64,000 nucleotides of DNA, from NCBI GenBank assembly GCA_020024455.1, contig JAHHTU010000002.1, forward strand, positions 1 through 64,000. Reading direction: 5' to 3'. The stretch's first letter is position 1; each line of letters opens with the position of its first letter. Made by a program: the position numbers and the translations under genes. Shown here piece by piece: positions 16,206-24,461 of this stretch. The DNA is from Anaerotignum sp. Lineage in GTDB: Bacteria > Bacillota > Clostridia > Lachnospirales > Anaerotignaceae. The notes beneath the pieces were generated by a model that saw only the letters and a list, made by a program, of their open reading frames with translations, had not been told where the DNA came from and searched no databases.

Positions 16206-19058
16206 ATGCGAAAATACTGGGAACGTTTTTTAGAATTATGTAAAAACAGAATATTTGTGGTACTTTTGGGTATTTGCGTCCTTTTCTTTGCTCTGGTGGT
16301 GCGTTTGTTCCTGTTGCAAATTTTGAACGGGAGTGCATACGAGGCTTCTTTGATTACCAGTGTATCCAAAGAAGTCAATGTCCCTGCCTCCCGTGGGAAT
16401 ATCTATGACCGTTATGGCAGACCACTGGCAATAAACAAAGTCGCATATTCTGTGGAAATTGATGATAGTGTTGCCTTGGATTTGACAGAACACCGCAGTC
16501 AACTGATTACAGAATTGCTGGATAATATGTTTGCACAAGGTACAACCGCAAATGATGACTTGCCCATCAGTAAAACAACACCATATACATTTTTATTTAC
16601 AGGCGACGAAAAAGAACAAGAAACAGCCGAAAAAAAATGGAAAGAAAAAATTGGTTTGGGAAAAAAACAACAGCATTTTACAGCAGAAGAATGTCTGCAA
16701 TATTTATATGAAACATATCCACCACCTGCACATTACACAGAAGAACAAAAACGTATGTATCTTTATTATTCTGTGGAGTTGACAGATAAAAACTTGATGG
16801 CTTTGACATTGGCACAAAAACTCCAAGCGTTTGGAGAAACTGTCATTGATGAAATCCCTCTGGATTTACAATATCCATATCATTTTCAGTTTGGTGGCAA
16901 CAAAAAGAAAGAAATCAACTGGAAACACACCTGGAAAACAAAGAATGTCACTGAACAGGATTTGTCGAACTATAATTCCCTAGAAATGTTGGATTATTTA
17001 CGGGATTATTTTGGATTGCCAAAATATTTGCCAACCGATTTGGTCAGAAGTACATTGGGTATCCGAAATTCTCTGTATGCAGTGCGATACCAAAAATACA
17101 AATCTGTTACCGTTGCCACAGATATCAGCGATAAAACATTGGCTTATGTGGAGGAAAATCAAGATATTTTCCCCAATGTGCTGGTGGGTACGGTATCATT
17201 GCGGGAATATCCAAACGGGGAGCATTTTGCCCATATCACAGGCTATATCCGTCAAATGACAGACGCAGATATTCCACTGTATCAAGATATCGTGGACGCA
17301 GAAGGCAATCCTGTTTACAGCACAACAGATATTGTTGGGCAAGCAGGCGTTGAAAAATTATATGAACAACAACTCAACGGAGTTGATGGGAAAATCACCA
17401 TGGAAGTAGACAACCAAGGCAGAAGAATGAGCGTAATTGGTTCTACCGAACCGGTGGCAGGCAAAGATGTATATTTGACCATTGACAGTAAATTGCAAAC
17501 CACAGCATATACAGCCTTGGAGGAATCCTTGCGTGAAGTTTTGCTCAACCGTTTGAAATCCGGTGGCAAATATGGCGTATCCACGTTGGATTTGTTTGTA
17601 TCTATGGTAAATACCAATCATATTTCTGCATCAAAAATGCTTTCTGCATCTTCCGGCACCATACAGGCAACTTTGGTGGAACGTTGTAAGGCTTCTGTGC
17701 CTGATTTTTCCATAGAAAAGGAAGATGCTTCTGAAATCTTGCAAACATTTTTGACAGATGGATTGTCTAACGGTATGGTTTCGGCAAAAGAACTGTTGCT
17801 TTCTATGATTGAACAGGGACGCATTGGTGCAAAGCCGGAAGAATTGCAAGCATTGCAAAGCGGTGCTATTGCACCCTCTACATTTATCATACGAAAATTG
17901 GAAAACGGAGAAATATCTCCTTCCGACACAGGACTGGACCCCTCTACAGGCTCTGTTGTGGTTTCCGAAGTGGACAGCGGTAAGGTTTTGGCTTTGGTGA
18001 CATATCCTTCCTTTGACAACAACCAACTGGTAAACACATTTAACAACAGCTATTATAATGCTTTGTTGGAAGATATGAACACGCCTTTGGTCAACCGCCC
18101 TTTGAAACAAAAGAAAGCCCCCGGCTCTACATTTAAAATGATACCTGCATTGGCAGGATTGGAAACCGGTATCATCACACCCAGAACTGTCATTCAGACA
18201 AAAGGGATATTCAAAGATGCCAGCACACCTTATGCACGTTGTTGGTATTACAGCAACACCGGCGGCACACACGGTGCTTTGAGCGTAGACCATGCATTGG
18301 AAGTATCTTGTAACTATTTCTTCTATGAATTGGGGTATCGTATGGGGAATGCAAAATCCGGCACAACCGAGCAATCCATTGCAACATTGAACGAATATAT
18401 GACTGCTTTTGGTTTAAGTACCGTCACCGGTATTGAATTGGAGGAATATTCCCCCACTATGGCATCGCCTTATTATCAAGAGCGTATCATCAAAACATCT
18501 AATCCAGACGCAACCGTCAGCCAAACACGTTGGAAAGACGGGGATACCATTCGTGCATTCATCGGGCAGTCTGTCAACAGTTACACGCCTGCACAGATGA
18601 ACCGTTATATTGCGACATTGGCAAATGGTGGTACTTTGTATCAATATCATTTGGTGGATAAGGTGACCAATCCGGACGGCTCTGTTTATGAGCAAAAAGA
18701 GGAAGTTGTGGAAAATATCATTCCATTGCAAGAACAAAATTTACAAGCAGTTTATCAAGGTATGTATTTGGTATCTTATGGTGCAAGGGGTACATTGCGT
18801 ACAGCCTTTACCGATTTACCTGTGAAGGTGGCTTCCAAATCCGGTACTGCACAAGAAGACCTTTCCCGCAGTTCCCATACATGGTTGGTATGTTTTGCAC
18901 CTTATGATGACCCTCAAATTGCCATCACCGTTATGATACCATTTGGCGAAAACTATGGTTCTCCTGCCCCAAAAGTGGCAAAAGCAATCATTCGGGAATA
19001 TTTGGGGTTGGATTATGTTCCGACAAATACCAACATGGAAACAGTATTGGCACAATAA
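16206..19058 (+). CDS. mrdA: penicillin-binding protein 2 (elongation transpeptidase), with large insertion
   Basis: This class B transpeptidase cross-links peptidoglycan during elongation with RodA. The 950-residue product has an N-terminal membrane helix (about 17-40), a pedestal domain, and a transpeptidase domain with the catalytic S641-T-F-K motif, S701-C-N and K878-S-G-T. It is far longer than the roughly 630-720 residues usual for PBP2. Part of the excess is in the pedestal (about 110-290), and about 130 residues (445-580) are inserted just before the VVVSEVDSGKVLALV strand of the transpeptidase fold. The start follows AAGGAGG. It sits between mreD and minC, as expected for a rod cluster. 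Confidence 0.94.
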   Translation: MRKYWERFLELCKNRIFVVLLGICVLFFALVVRLFLLQILNGSAYEASLITSVSKEVNVPASRGNIYDRYGRPLAINKVAYSVEIDDSVALDLTEHRSQLITELLDNMFAQGTTANDDLPISKTTPYTFLFTGDEKEQETAEKKWKEKIGLGKKQQHFTAEECLQYLYETYPPPAHYTEEQKRMYLYYSVELTDKNLMALTLAQKLQAFGETVIDEIPLDLQYPYHFQFGGNKKKEINWKHTWKTKNVTEQDLSNYNSLEMLDYLRDYFGLPKYLPTDLVRSTLGIRNSLYAVRYQKYKSVTVATDISDKTLAYVEENQDIFPNVLVGTVSLREYPNGEHFAHITGYIRQMTDADIPLYQDIVDAEGNPVYSTTDIVGQAGVEKLYEQQLNGVDGKITMEVDNQGRRMSVIGSTEPVAGKDVYLTIDSKLQTTAYTALEESLREVLLNRLKSGGKYGVSTLDLFVSMVNTNHISASKMLSASSGTIQATLVERCKASVPDFSIEKEDASEILQTFLTDGLSNGMVSAKELLLSMIEQGRIGAKPEELQALQSGAIAPSTFIIRKLENGEISPSDTGLDPSTGSVVVSEVDSGKVLALVTYPSFDNNQLVNTFNNSYYNALLEDMNTPLVNRPLKQKKAPGSTFKMIPALAGLETGIITPRTVIQTKGIFKDASTPYARCWYYSNTGGTHGALSVDHALEVSCNYFFYELGYRMGNAKSGTTEQSIATLNEYMTAFGLSTVTGIELEEYSPTMASPYYQERIIKTSNPDATVSQTRWKDGDTIRAFIGQSVNSYTPAQMNRYIATLANGGTLYQYHLVDKVTNPDGSVYEQKEEVVENIIPLQEQNLQAVYQGMYLVSYGARGTLRTAFTDLPVKVASKSGTAQEDLSRSSHTWLVCFAPYDDPQIAITVMIPFGENYGSPAPKVAKAIIREYLGLDYVPTNTNMETVLAQ

Positions 19059-19074
19059 CAAACAGGAGGAAAGC

Positions 19075-19698
19075 ATGAAACAGCAAAATCATGTCATATT
19101 CAAAGGCACGAAAGACGGAATTGCCATACGATTTTTAGGCGATATCCCTTTTGACGCACTTTGTGAACAGCTAAAAACAAAAGTCAAACAAGCAGGAAAA
19201 TTCTTTGATAATGTCACAACCAGTCTGATATTACAGGGCAGAACATTTTCTGAGGAAGAAGAAAACCGTATATTGGAAATCATCACAGAAAATACGTCTA
19301 TGACTATCACACATTTTAAAGAAGAAGACCAGCCAAAACAAATGACCGATTTATATCAAAACTTGGACTGTATGACAACCAAATTCCACAAAGGTTCTTT
19401 GCGTAACGGGCAACGTTTGGAATTTGAAGGCAGTTTGGTTTTACTGGGCGATGTCAACCCCGGTGCTGAGGTCAAAGCAACCGGCAATATCATTGTACTG
19501 GGACAGTTGCGTGGTATTGCTCACGCAGGCTGTAACGGTTTATCCGATGCATTTATTGCAGCCATACACATGACACCGGTACAACTTCGTATTGCTGATA
19601 TTATCACCCGTTTCCCGGACGATGGAAACCGCCATGGAAAACCTGCGGAATATGCATTTGTACAAGAAGGACAAATTTTCGTCATGCCTTTGTCGTAA
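19075..19698 (+). CDS. minC: septum site-determining protein MinC
   Basis: MinC (207 residues) blocks FtsZ assembly away from midcell. The N-terminal FtsZ-binding domain (about 1-100) is followed by the right-handed beta-helix domain with GSLVLLGDVNPGAEV and NIIVLGQLRGIAHAG segments (about 121-165), which binds MinD. The ATG at 19075 has AGGAGG six bases upstream and lies 16 bases after mrdA. A longer frame overlapping mrdA was rejected because it lacks a ribosome site. A strong hairpin separates it from minD. Confidence 0.92.
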   Translation: MKQQNHVIFKGTKDGIAIRFLGDIPFDALCEQLKTKVKQAGKFFDNVTTSLILQGRTFSEEEENRILEIITENTSMTITHFKEEDQPKQMTDLYQNLDCMTTKFHKGSLRNGQRLEFEGSLVLLGDVNPGAEVKATGNIIVLGQLRGIAHAGCNGLSDAFIAAIHMTPVQLRIADIITRFPDDGNRHGKPAEYAFVQEGQIFVMPLS

Positions 19699-19784
19699 AA
19701 GGAAAAATTTTTTTGAATTTTGCTTAAAAATTTTCGTGCATATTTGGTATATTTTTGCTAAAATACAAATATATCTGATATTTC

Positions 19785-19820
19785 GTATCAGGACGGCACA
19801 CCATGCCGTCCCATACTTTT
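19785..19820 (+). other. hairpin between minC and minD
   Basis: GGACGGCA (19791-19798) pairs with TGCCGTCC (19804-19811), extended by GTAT/ATAC, and only four T residues follow. This could be a weak terminator or a processing site lowering expression past minC. An extended -10 (TGC then TAAAAT at 19759-19764) upstream could restart transcription for minD, but that is uncertain. Confidence 0.45.
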
Positions 19821-19879
19821 ACAAACAAATAGAATTGCTTTTTGAAACAAATTTGAAGAACGACTAGGGGGATTTATCC

Positions 19880-20677
19880 ATGAGTGAAGTAATTGTTATC
19901 ACCAGCGGAAAAGGCGGTGTCGGCAAAACCACAACCAGTGCAAACTTAGGCTGTGGTCTGGCAATACAAGGCAAAAAAGTTGCTTTGGTAGATGCAGATA
20001 TCGGTTTGCGTAATTTGGACGTTGTGATGGGACTGGAAAATCGTATTGTATATGATTTGGTTGATGTGGTAGAGGGTAACTGCCGTTTGAAACAAGCCTT
20101 AATCAAAGACAAACGATATGATGGATTGTTTTTATTGCCTGCCGCACAAACCAGAGATAAAGATGCGGTTTCTCCGGAACAAATGCAAAAATTATGCGAA
20201 AACCTGAAAGAAGAAGGCTTTGATTATATCATCATCGACTGCCCTGCCGGTATTGAACAAGGGTTCAAAAATGCCATTGCCGGTGCTGACCGTGCTTTGG
20301 TTGTTACCACACCGGAAGTGTCTGCGGTACGTGATGCCGACCGTATCATTGGGCTTTTGGAAGCCAACGGATTAAATAATCCGGGTTTGGTATTGAACCG
20401 CCTGCGTATTGATTTGGTAAATCGTGGGGAAATGATGAATATTGAAGATGTGACAGAAATTCTTGCCATCGACATTTTGGGTGTTGTACCCGATGATGAA
20501 AGCATTGTCATTGCCACCAACAAAGGAGAACCTGCTGTCAGCAATTACGAATCCTCCGCAGGACAGGCTTATCGCAATATCGTACAACGCATCATGGGAC
20601 AAACCATTCCTTTGATGACATTTGAAGAACAACCGGAAAGCTTTATGGACAAATTAAAAAAATTGTTCAGTCATTAA
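19880..20677 (+). CDS. minD: septum site-determining ATPase MinD
   Basis: MinD (265 residues) is a membrane-cycling ATPase that recruits MinC and is released by MinE. The deviant Walker A motif GKGGVGKTTTSAN lies at 10-22, and VDADIGLRNLD follows near 38-48. The C-terminus ends in an amphipathic helix, FMDKLKKLFSH, that serves as the membrane-targeting sequence. The ATG follows AGGGGG. It is preceded by a 181-base gap with a hairpin and followed after 31 bases by minE. Confidence 0.97.
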   Translation: MSEVIVITSGKGGVGKTTTSANLGCGLAIQGKKVALVDADIGLRNLDVVMGLENRIVYDLVDVVEGNCRLKQALIKDKRYDGLFLLPAAQTRDKDAVSPEQMQKLCENLKEEGFDYIIIDCPAGIEQGFKNAIAGADRALVVTTPEVSAVRDADRIIGLLEANGLNNPGLVLNRLRIDLVNRGEMMNIEDVTEILAIDILGVVPDDESIVIATNKGEPAVSNYESSAGQAYRNIVQRIMGQTIPLMTFEEQPESFMDKLKKLFSH

Positions 20678-20708
20678 ATATTGCAACATTGGGAAAGGAG
20701 TATCATTT

Positions 20709-21008
20709 ATGGATTTTTTTGGTTTTTTCAAAAAAAATAACGTACCGTCCTCTGGCAGTGTTGCAAAAGACAGACTAAAACTTGTTTTGGTACATGACCG
20801 TGTGAATTGTTCCTCTCAGGTATTGGAAATGCTCAAAACCGACATTATCAAAGTCATTTCCAACTATATGGAAATTGATAATGATGAATTGGATATCCAA
20901 ATCACACAAACAGAGTCTGATGACAAAAGCGGTACTGTACCTGTGCTTTATGCAAACATTCCCATCAAAAGTATGCGGAAAGTCAATCAGGACAACGACG
21001 CAAAATAA
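20709..21008 (+). CDS. minE: cell division topological specificity factor MinE
   Basis: MinE (99 residues) stimulates the MinD ATPase and drives pole-to-pole movement. An N-terminal amphipathic segment (MDFFGFFKK) is followed by AKDRLKLVLVHDR (19-31), the MinD-contact region, and by the topological-specificity domain to about residue 90. Having MinE rather than DivIVA-only control points to an oscillating Min system. The ATG follows AAAGGAG. Confidence 0.95.
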   Translation: MDFFGFFKKNNVPSSGSVAKDRLKLVLVHDRVNCSSQVLEMLKTDIIKVISNYMEIDNDELDIQITQTESDDKSGTVPVLYANIPIKSMRKVNQDNDAK

Positions 21009-21013
21009 TAAAA

Positions 21014-21064
21014 CAAAAAGCCGGGGAAACAAAAATCAGTATTTGATTTTTTTCCGCGGCTTTC
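21014..21064 (+). other. imperfect hairpin between minE and rodA
   Basis: AAAGCCGGGGAAA and TTTCCGCGGCTTT can pair with one mismatch across a loop of roughly 20 bases. No T run follows, so I do not call it a terminator. It may be a processing or attenuation structure. Confidence 0.3.
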
Positions 21065-21097
21065 CTGTATTTTATCAATCAGAAACGGAGATGCATT

Positions 21098-22246
21098 ATG
21101 CAAACAAAAAAATGGTTTCAAAATTTGGATTGGTATCTGGTTGGTGCCATTTGCATACTTTGTGCGTTTGGCATTATTTGTATTGCAAGTGCCAAACATT
21201 TTAATTTAGGAAAAGGCGCATCGGAAGTATATAAACAAATTCTGTTTTTTGGCATTGGGTTTGTATTGATGATTGTGGCTGCCAATGCAGATTATGAATA
21301 CTTTTCACAATTTTATATTCCGATTTATTTTATCAATATTGTGTTTCTTTTGGCAGTATTTGTTTTTGGTAAAGAGTCCAATGGTGCCACCCGTTGGATT
21401 GCCATTGGCCCTTTGACCATACAGCCATCGGAATTTGCCAAGATATTTACATTGTTTTTTCTGGCAAAATACATTTCTTTGCATAAACAGGAAATCACAA
21501 ACCTTTCATTTTTTATGAAACTTTGTGTCATTGCCGGTATCCCGATATTGTTTGTATTAAAACAACCTGCTCTTTCTGCAAGTTTGGTATTGATTACCAT
21601 ATTTTGCATATTGATTTTTGTTACAGGTATTGAATATCGCTGGATACGAAATGTCATGATTGTATTTTTGCCATTACTGCTTTTCATCTGTTGGGACGTT
21701 ACAAGGGAAAATCCCATTTTGGTGGACAAAATATTTGAACCACACCAAATCAATCGTATTCTTTCCTTTGTAGACCCAACAGCAAATACCGATTTGTACT
21801 ATCAAACGGAAAAATCAATCAGTGCCCTTGGCTCCGGGCAATTAACCGGCAAAGGCTTGTTCCAAGGGACACTCAACCAACTGAGCTACCTTCCTTTTCC
21901 GCATAACGATTTTATTTTTGCTGTCATTGGGGAGGAATTTGGGTTTTTAGGTTGTATATTTACATTAGGGCTATTGCTCTTTGTGGTATTTCGTTGTATC
22001 ATAATAGCATTATCAACACGAGATACATTCAGTCAACTGATTGTGGTTGGTGTTGCAGGTATGTTTGCTTTTCAAACATTCATCAACGCAGGTGTTGCCA
22101 CAGGCATTGTGCCAAACACAGGTATGTCATTACCTTTTATCAGCTATGGTGGCAGCTCCATGTGGACAAATATGGTTGCCATTGGATTGGTATTGAATAT
22201 TCGAAAAAAATGTTCCAGGTCGTTATTTGAGGGGGGATTATTATGA
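21098..22246 (+). CDS. rodA: rod shape-determining protein RodA (SEDS glycosyltransferase)
   Basis: RodA polymerises lipid II into glycan strands during elongation and works with PBP2 encoded five genes upstream. The 382-residue product has about ten membrane helices. The catalytic aspartate is kept in PHNDFIFAVIGEEFG (D271), and the C-terminal LPFISYGGSSMW is typical. The QPDLGT motif is changed to QPALSAS (156-162). An FtsW identity is less likely given the rod-cluster context. The stop overlaps the next gene by four bases. Confidence 0.92.
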   Translation: MQTKKWFQNLDWYLVGAICILCAFGIICIASAKHFNLGKGASEVYKQILFFGIGFVLMIVAANADYEYFSQFYIPIYFINIVFLLAVFVFGKESNGATRWIAIGPLTIQPSEFAKIFTLFFLAKYISLHKQEITNLSFFMKLCVIAGIPILFVLKQPALSASLVLITIFCILIFVTGIEYRWIRNVMIVFLPLLLFICWDVTRENPILVDKIFEPHQINRILSFVDPTANTDLYYQTEKSISALGSGQLTGKGLFQGTLNQLSYLPFPHNDFIFAVIGEEFGFLGCIFTLGLLLFVVFRCIIIALSTRDTFSQLIVVGVAGMFAFQTFINAGVATGIVPNTGMSLPFISYGGSSMWTNMVAIGLVLNIRKKCSRSLFEGGLL

Positions 22247-22635
22247 ATATCGCATTGATTGCGGACGATAATAAGAAAAAATTGATGGAAAACTTATGTA
22301 TTGCTTATCGTCATATTTTATGTAAACATGAACTGTTTGCAACTGCAACCACAGGCAGACTGGTGGAAGAGGCTGCAAATTTGAACGTACACAAATACTT
22401 GGCAGGACAATTAGGCGGTTCTGAACAGTTGGGGGCACAAATCATCAACAATGATTTGGATATGCTGTTATTTTTGAGAAATCCGGCATCACCACAATCT
22501 TATGATGAATACACTGCTTTGTTCCGCTTGTGTGATACACACAATATTCCGCTTGCAACCAACTTGGCAACGGCAGAAGTGCTTTTGTTGGCTTTGGACC
22601 GTGGAGATTTAGATTGGAGAAATGTGGTGAAATAA
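22243..22635 (+). CDS. mgsA: methylglyoxal synthase-like protein, active site not conserved
   Basis: The 130-residue product aligns over its length with methylglyoxal synthase, which turns dihydroxyacetone phosphate into methylglyoxal. Framework motifs such as FATATTGRLVEEA and NIPLATNLATAE are kept. By alignment from memory with the E. coli enzyme, however, the catalytic GGDQQ reads GGSEQ, WDP reads RNP, the HDPD stretch reads SYDE, and the N-terminal AHD reads ADD. Most active-site residues are therefore altered. It starts inside the rodA end (ATGA overlap) after GAGGGGGG and is clearly co-transcribed. It may be a binding or regulatory MGS-fold protein rather than an active synthase. Confidence 0.75.
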   Translation: MNIALIADDNKKKLMENLCIAYRHILCKHELFATATTGRLVEEAANLNVHKYLAGQLGGSEQLGAQIINNDLDMLLFLRNPASPQSYDEYTALFRLCDTHNIPLATNLATAEVLLLALDRGDLDWRNVVK

Positions 22636-22636
22636 T

Positions 22637-22942
22637 ATGCCGAAAACATTCCATGCCATACCCTTTTGGATTATCATTGGGTATTATCTCATCATCAATA
22701 TGGTTTTGTTTGCTGCCATGGCATTGGACAAAAGCAGGGCAGTCAAAAACAGACGCCGTATTCCGGAAAAGACACTGTTTTTCATGGCAATTTTAGGCGG
22801 TGGCATTGGTGGTTTGCTTGCCATGTACACCAAACGCCATAAAACACGTCATATTGATTTTATCATTGCATTTGCTTTTACCACCCTATTGCATATGTTT
22901 GTATGTTATATGGTGATGAAGCATTTCATATGGATTGGGTAA
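22637..22942 (+). CDS. DUF1294 family small membrane protein
   Basis: This 101-residue protein has three to four hydrophobic segments and the DUF1294 pattern: DKSRA, RIPEKTL, GGGIGG and RHKTRH in order. The family's function is unknown. It begins one base after the mgsA-like gene and ends the long plus-strand run. The ribosome site is weak (GTGGTG), suggesting coupling to the gene before. A strong two-way terminator follows. Confidence 0.82.
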   Translation: MPKTFHAIPFWIIIGYYLIINMVLFAAMALDKSRAVKNRRRIPEKTLFFMAILGGGIGGLLAMYTKRHKTRHIDFIIAFAFTTLLHMFVCYMVMKHFIWIG

Positions 22943-22947
22943 AAAAA

Positions 22948-22986
22948 GAGGAACATTTTGCATCATCAAAATGTTCCTCCTTTTTA
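22948..22986. terminator. two-way terminator between the rod/min run and sleB
   Basis: A perfect 13-bp stem (22948-22960 with 22967-22979) has an A run on the left and a T run on the right. It can stop the plus-strand run and the minus-strand sleB transcript, whose stop codon it touches. Confidence 0.88.
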
Positions 22987-23697
22987 TTTTGTGCCAAAGA
23001 CGTGTCGTCCAATGGTGGTGGTAATGGGCACACTCCAAATCCATCTACTGGTTGCTGTACTGGGGTTCCAATAATATAATGCCCCATTGGTTGGGTCCCA
23101 GCCATTGATGGCATCTCTGGCGGCGTTCAATGCCGTTTCATTTGGTGACAAATAAAACTGTTTGTCTTTTACCGCATCAAATGCGCCCGGTTGGTATATC
23201 ACCTCTGCAATACTATTTGGAAAATTCGGACTTGCCACACGGTTCAATACCACCGCCCCAACTGCCACCTGTCCTTCATACGGTTCCCCTCTTGCCTCAC
23301 CATGTATGATGGAGGCAAGCAAAAAAATGTCATCGTCATAGTTGCTTTCTGCTGTTTCTCCGATACCGCTTGTACCTGTACCAACGGAAATCCCCAACCG
23401 TTCCAACGTTTCCGCTCCTGCAATCCCATCTACCCGCAATCCGTTTTCCTGTTGAAAGTTCCGAATTGCCTCATATGTTCTTGTGCCAAAAATACCATCT
23501 GGTGTACCGGAATAGTATCCCAATTCTTTTAACTTTTCCTGTGTCTGTCTGACCAGACCGCCTCTTGTCCCCCAAGATACCAACTGAATGGCAGGAACGG
23601 ACTGTGGCTGTGGCGGATTTGCTTTTGCAAAATGCCAAATGCTCAAACCACACAACAATACCATACAAACACAAATCAGCATTTTTTTCTGTTTCAT
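22984..23697 (-). CDS. sleB: spore cortex-lytic enzyme SleB / cell wall hydrolase
   Basis: The 237-residue product has a signal or membrane segment (about 5-22), a peptidoglycan-binding domain (about 40-105, with repeat-like GYYSGTPDGIFGTRTYEAI) and a C-terminal Hydrolase_2 (SleB/CwlJ) domain. The latter shows the IIHGEARGEPYEGQVAVGA segment with the likely catalytic glutamate and ends with WDPTNGALYYWNP. Such enzymes degrade spore cortex with muramic-delta-lactam during germination. The start follows AGGAGG by five bases. It lies 16 bases after spoIIR and near a gerA-type operon, which fits a spore role. Confidence 0.88.
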   Translation of the reverse strand: MKQKKMLICVCMVLLCGLSIWHFAKANPPQPQSVPAIQLVSWGTRGGLVRQTQEKLKELGYYSGTPDGIFGTRTYEAIRNFQQENGLRVDGIAGAETLERLGISVGTGTSGIGETAESNYDDDIFLLASIIHGEARGEPYEGQVAVGAVVLNRVASPNFPNSIAEVIYQPGAFDAVKDKQFYLSPNETALNAARDAINGWDPTNGALYYWNPSTATSRWIWSVPITTTIGRHVFGTK

Positions 23698-23713
23698 GTA
23701 TGCTCCTCCTTTT

Positions 23714-24400
23714 TTATGATGTTGCATTTTGCCATAACTCCACCACTTTCAATTTGATTTTTGGCATGGATTTCTGTTGTTCCATGGCTGAAACAACCAA
23801 AAATTCTTCTTTTGTCAATGCATTTTGTAACCGCACATGACTTTCTTGTGTGGGTTGGCTCCATGTTGCATCTACATAACACATTTGCGGATACAACACA
23901 CACCACCAGTTATGCCCTTCTGCCGCACCAATTTCAATCCGCAATGCATCATATACACCTGCGGGAAATACCAAATCTCCATACACTTTCTGCGGAAAAT
24001 GCTCTTTTACCAAAGACACAGATACATCTTGTTGATACCCTTGTCTTTGCACTTCTTGGGTGGCAATTTGACAGATTTCTGTTTGACTGTTTTGTAAAAA
24101 TGTCAGTGTTTCTGCTTTGGACTGACACTGTGCCAAGCGTTGTCCAAACACTTCCAGCACTCTATCCCGTACATCTAATTTCAATGCTTGGTCTTTTTGT
24201 TCGTCGCTGTTTGCCAACACATGAAAACGCACGACTTTTGCAGAAAGCCCTTGTTGTATTTGTGTCGCATAACATTTTGTCTGTGTGACACCATACCCAA
24301 CGCAAACAAGCACCCCCGCAAAACAAGCAATCAAAAGATATCGTTTTTGTTTTTTCCAGATATGTGCTATTTGATAGTTCCATAATGTAATATACTTCAT
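23714..24400 (-). CDS. spoIIR: stage II sporulation protein R
   Basis: SpoIIR is made in the forespore under sigma F and signals across the septum to activate SpoIIGA, which matures sigma E in the mother cell. The 228-residue product has one N-terminal membrane helix (about 20-40), the conserved RFHVLANSDEQKDQALKL segment (about 58-75) and GAAEGHNWWCVLYPQMC near 165-181. The start follows GAGGGG; an earlier in-frame ATG lacks a ribosome site. A good sigma-F/G-like promoter lies between it and the germination gene upstream. Confidence 0.93.
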   Translation of the reverse strand: MKYITLWNYQIAHIWKKQKRYLLIACFAGVLVCVGYGVTQTKCYATQIQQGLSAKVVRFHVLANSDEQKDQALKLDVRDRVLEVFGQRLAQCQSKAETLTFLQNSQTEICQIATQEVQRQGYQQDVSVSLVKEHFPQKVYGDLVFPAGVYDALRIEIGAAEGHNWWCVLYPQMCYVDATWSQPTQESHVRLQNALTKEEFLVVSAMEQQKSMPKIKLKVVELWQNATS

Positions 24401-24430
24401 TTGTATCCCCTCTTTTTTTTGTGATACAAA

Positions 24431-24460
24431 GAGTATATCCACAATACACCATATCGAAAC
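24431..24460 (-). promoter_or_regulatory. candidate sigma-F (or sigma-G) promoter of spoIIR
   Basis: On the minus strand GTTTC (complement at 24456-24460), 15 bases and GGATATACTC (complement at 24431-24440) match the Bacillus forespore consensus GYWTA-N15-GGNNANANTW, with one miss in each element. The position, about 25-30 bases before the spoIIR ATG, fits known sigma-F control of this gene. Confidence 0.5.
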
Positions 24461-24461
24461 A

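Noticed and set aside
21009..21097. Terminator between minE and rodA
   Set aside because: The hairpin has a mismatch, a long loop and no T run. It is listed only as a hairpin.
22243..22635. The mgsA-like gene as a pseudogene
   Set aside because: The frame is intact and full length with a good ribosome site and overlap with rodA; only active-site residues are changed.
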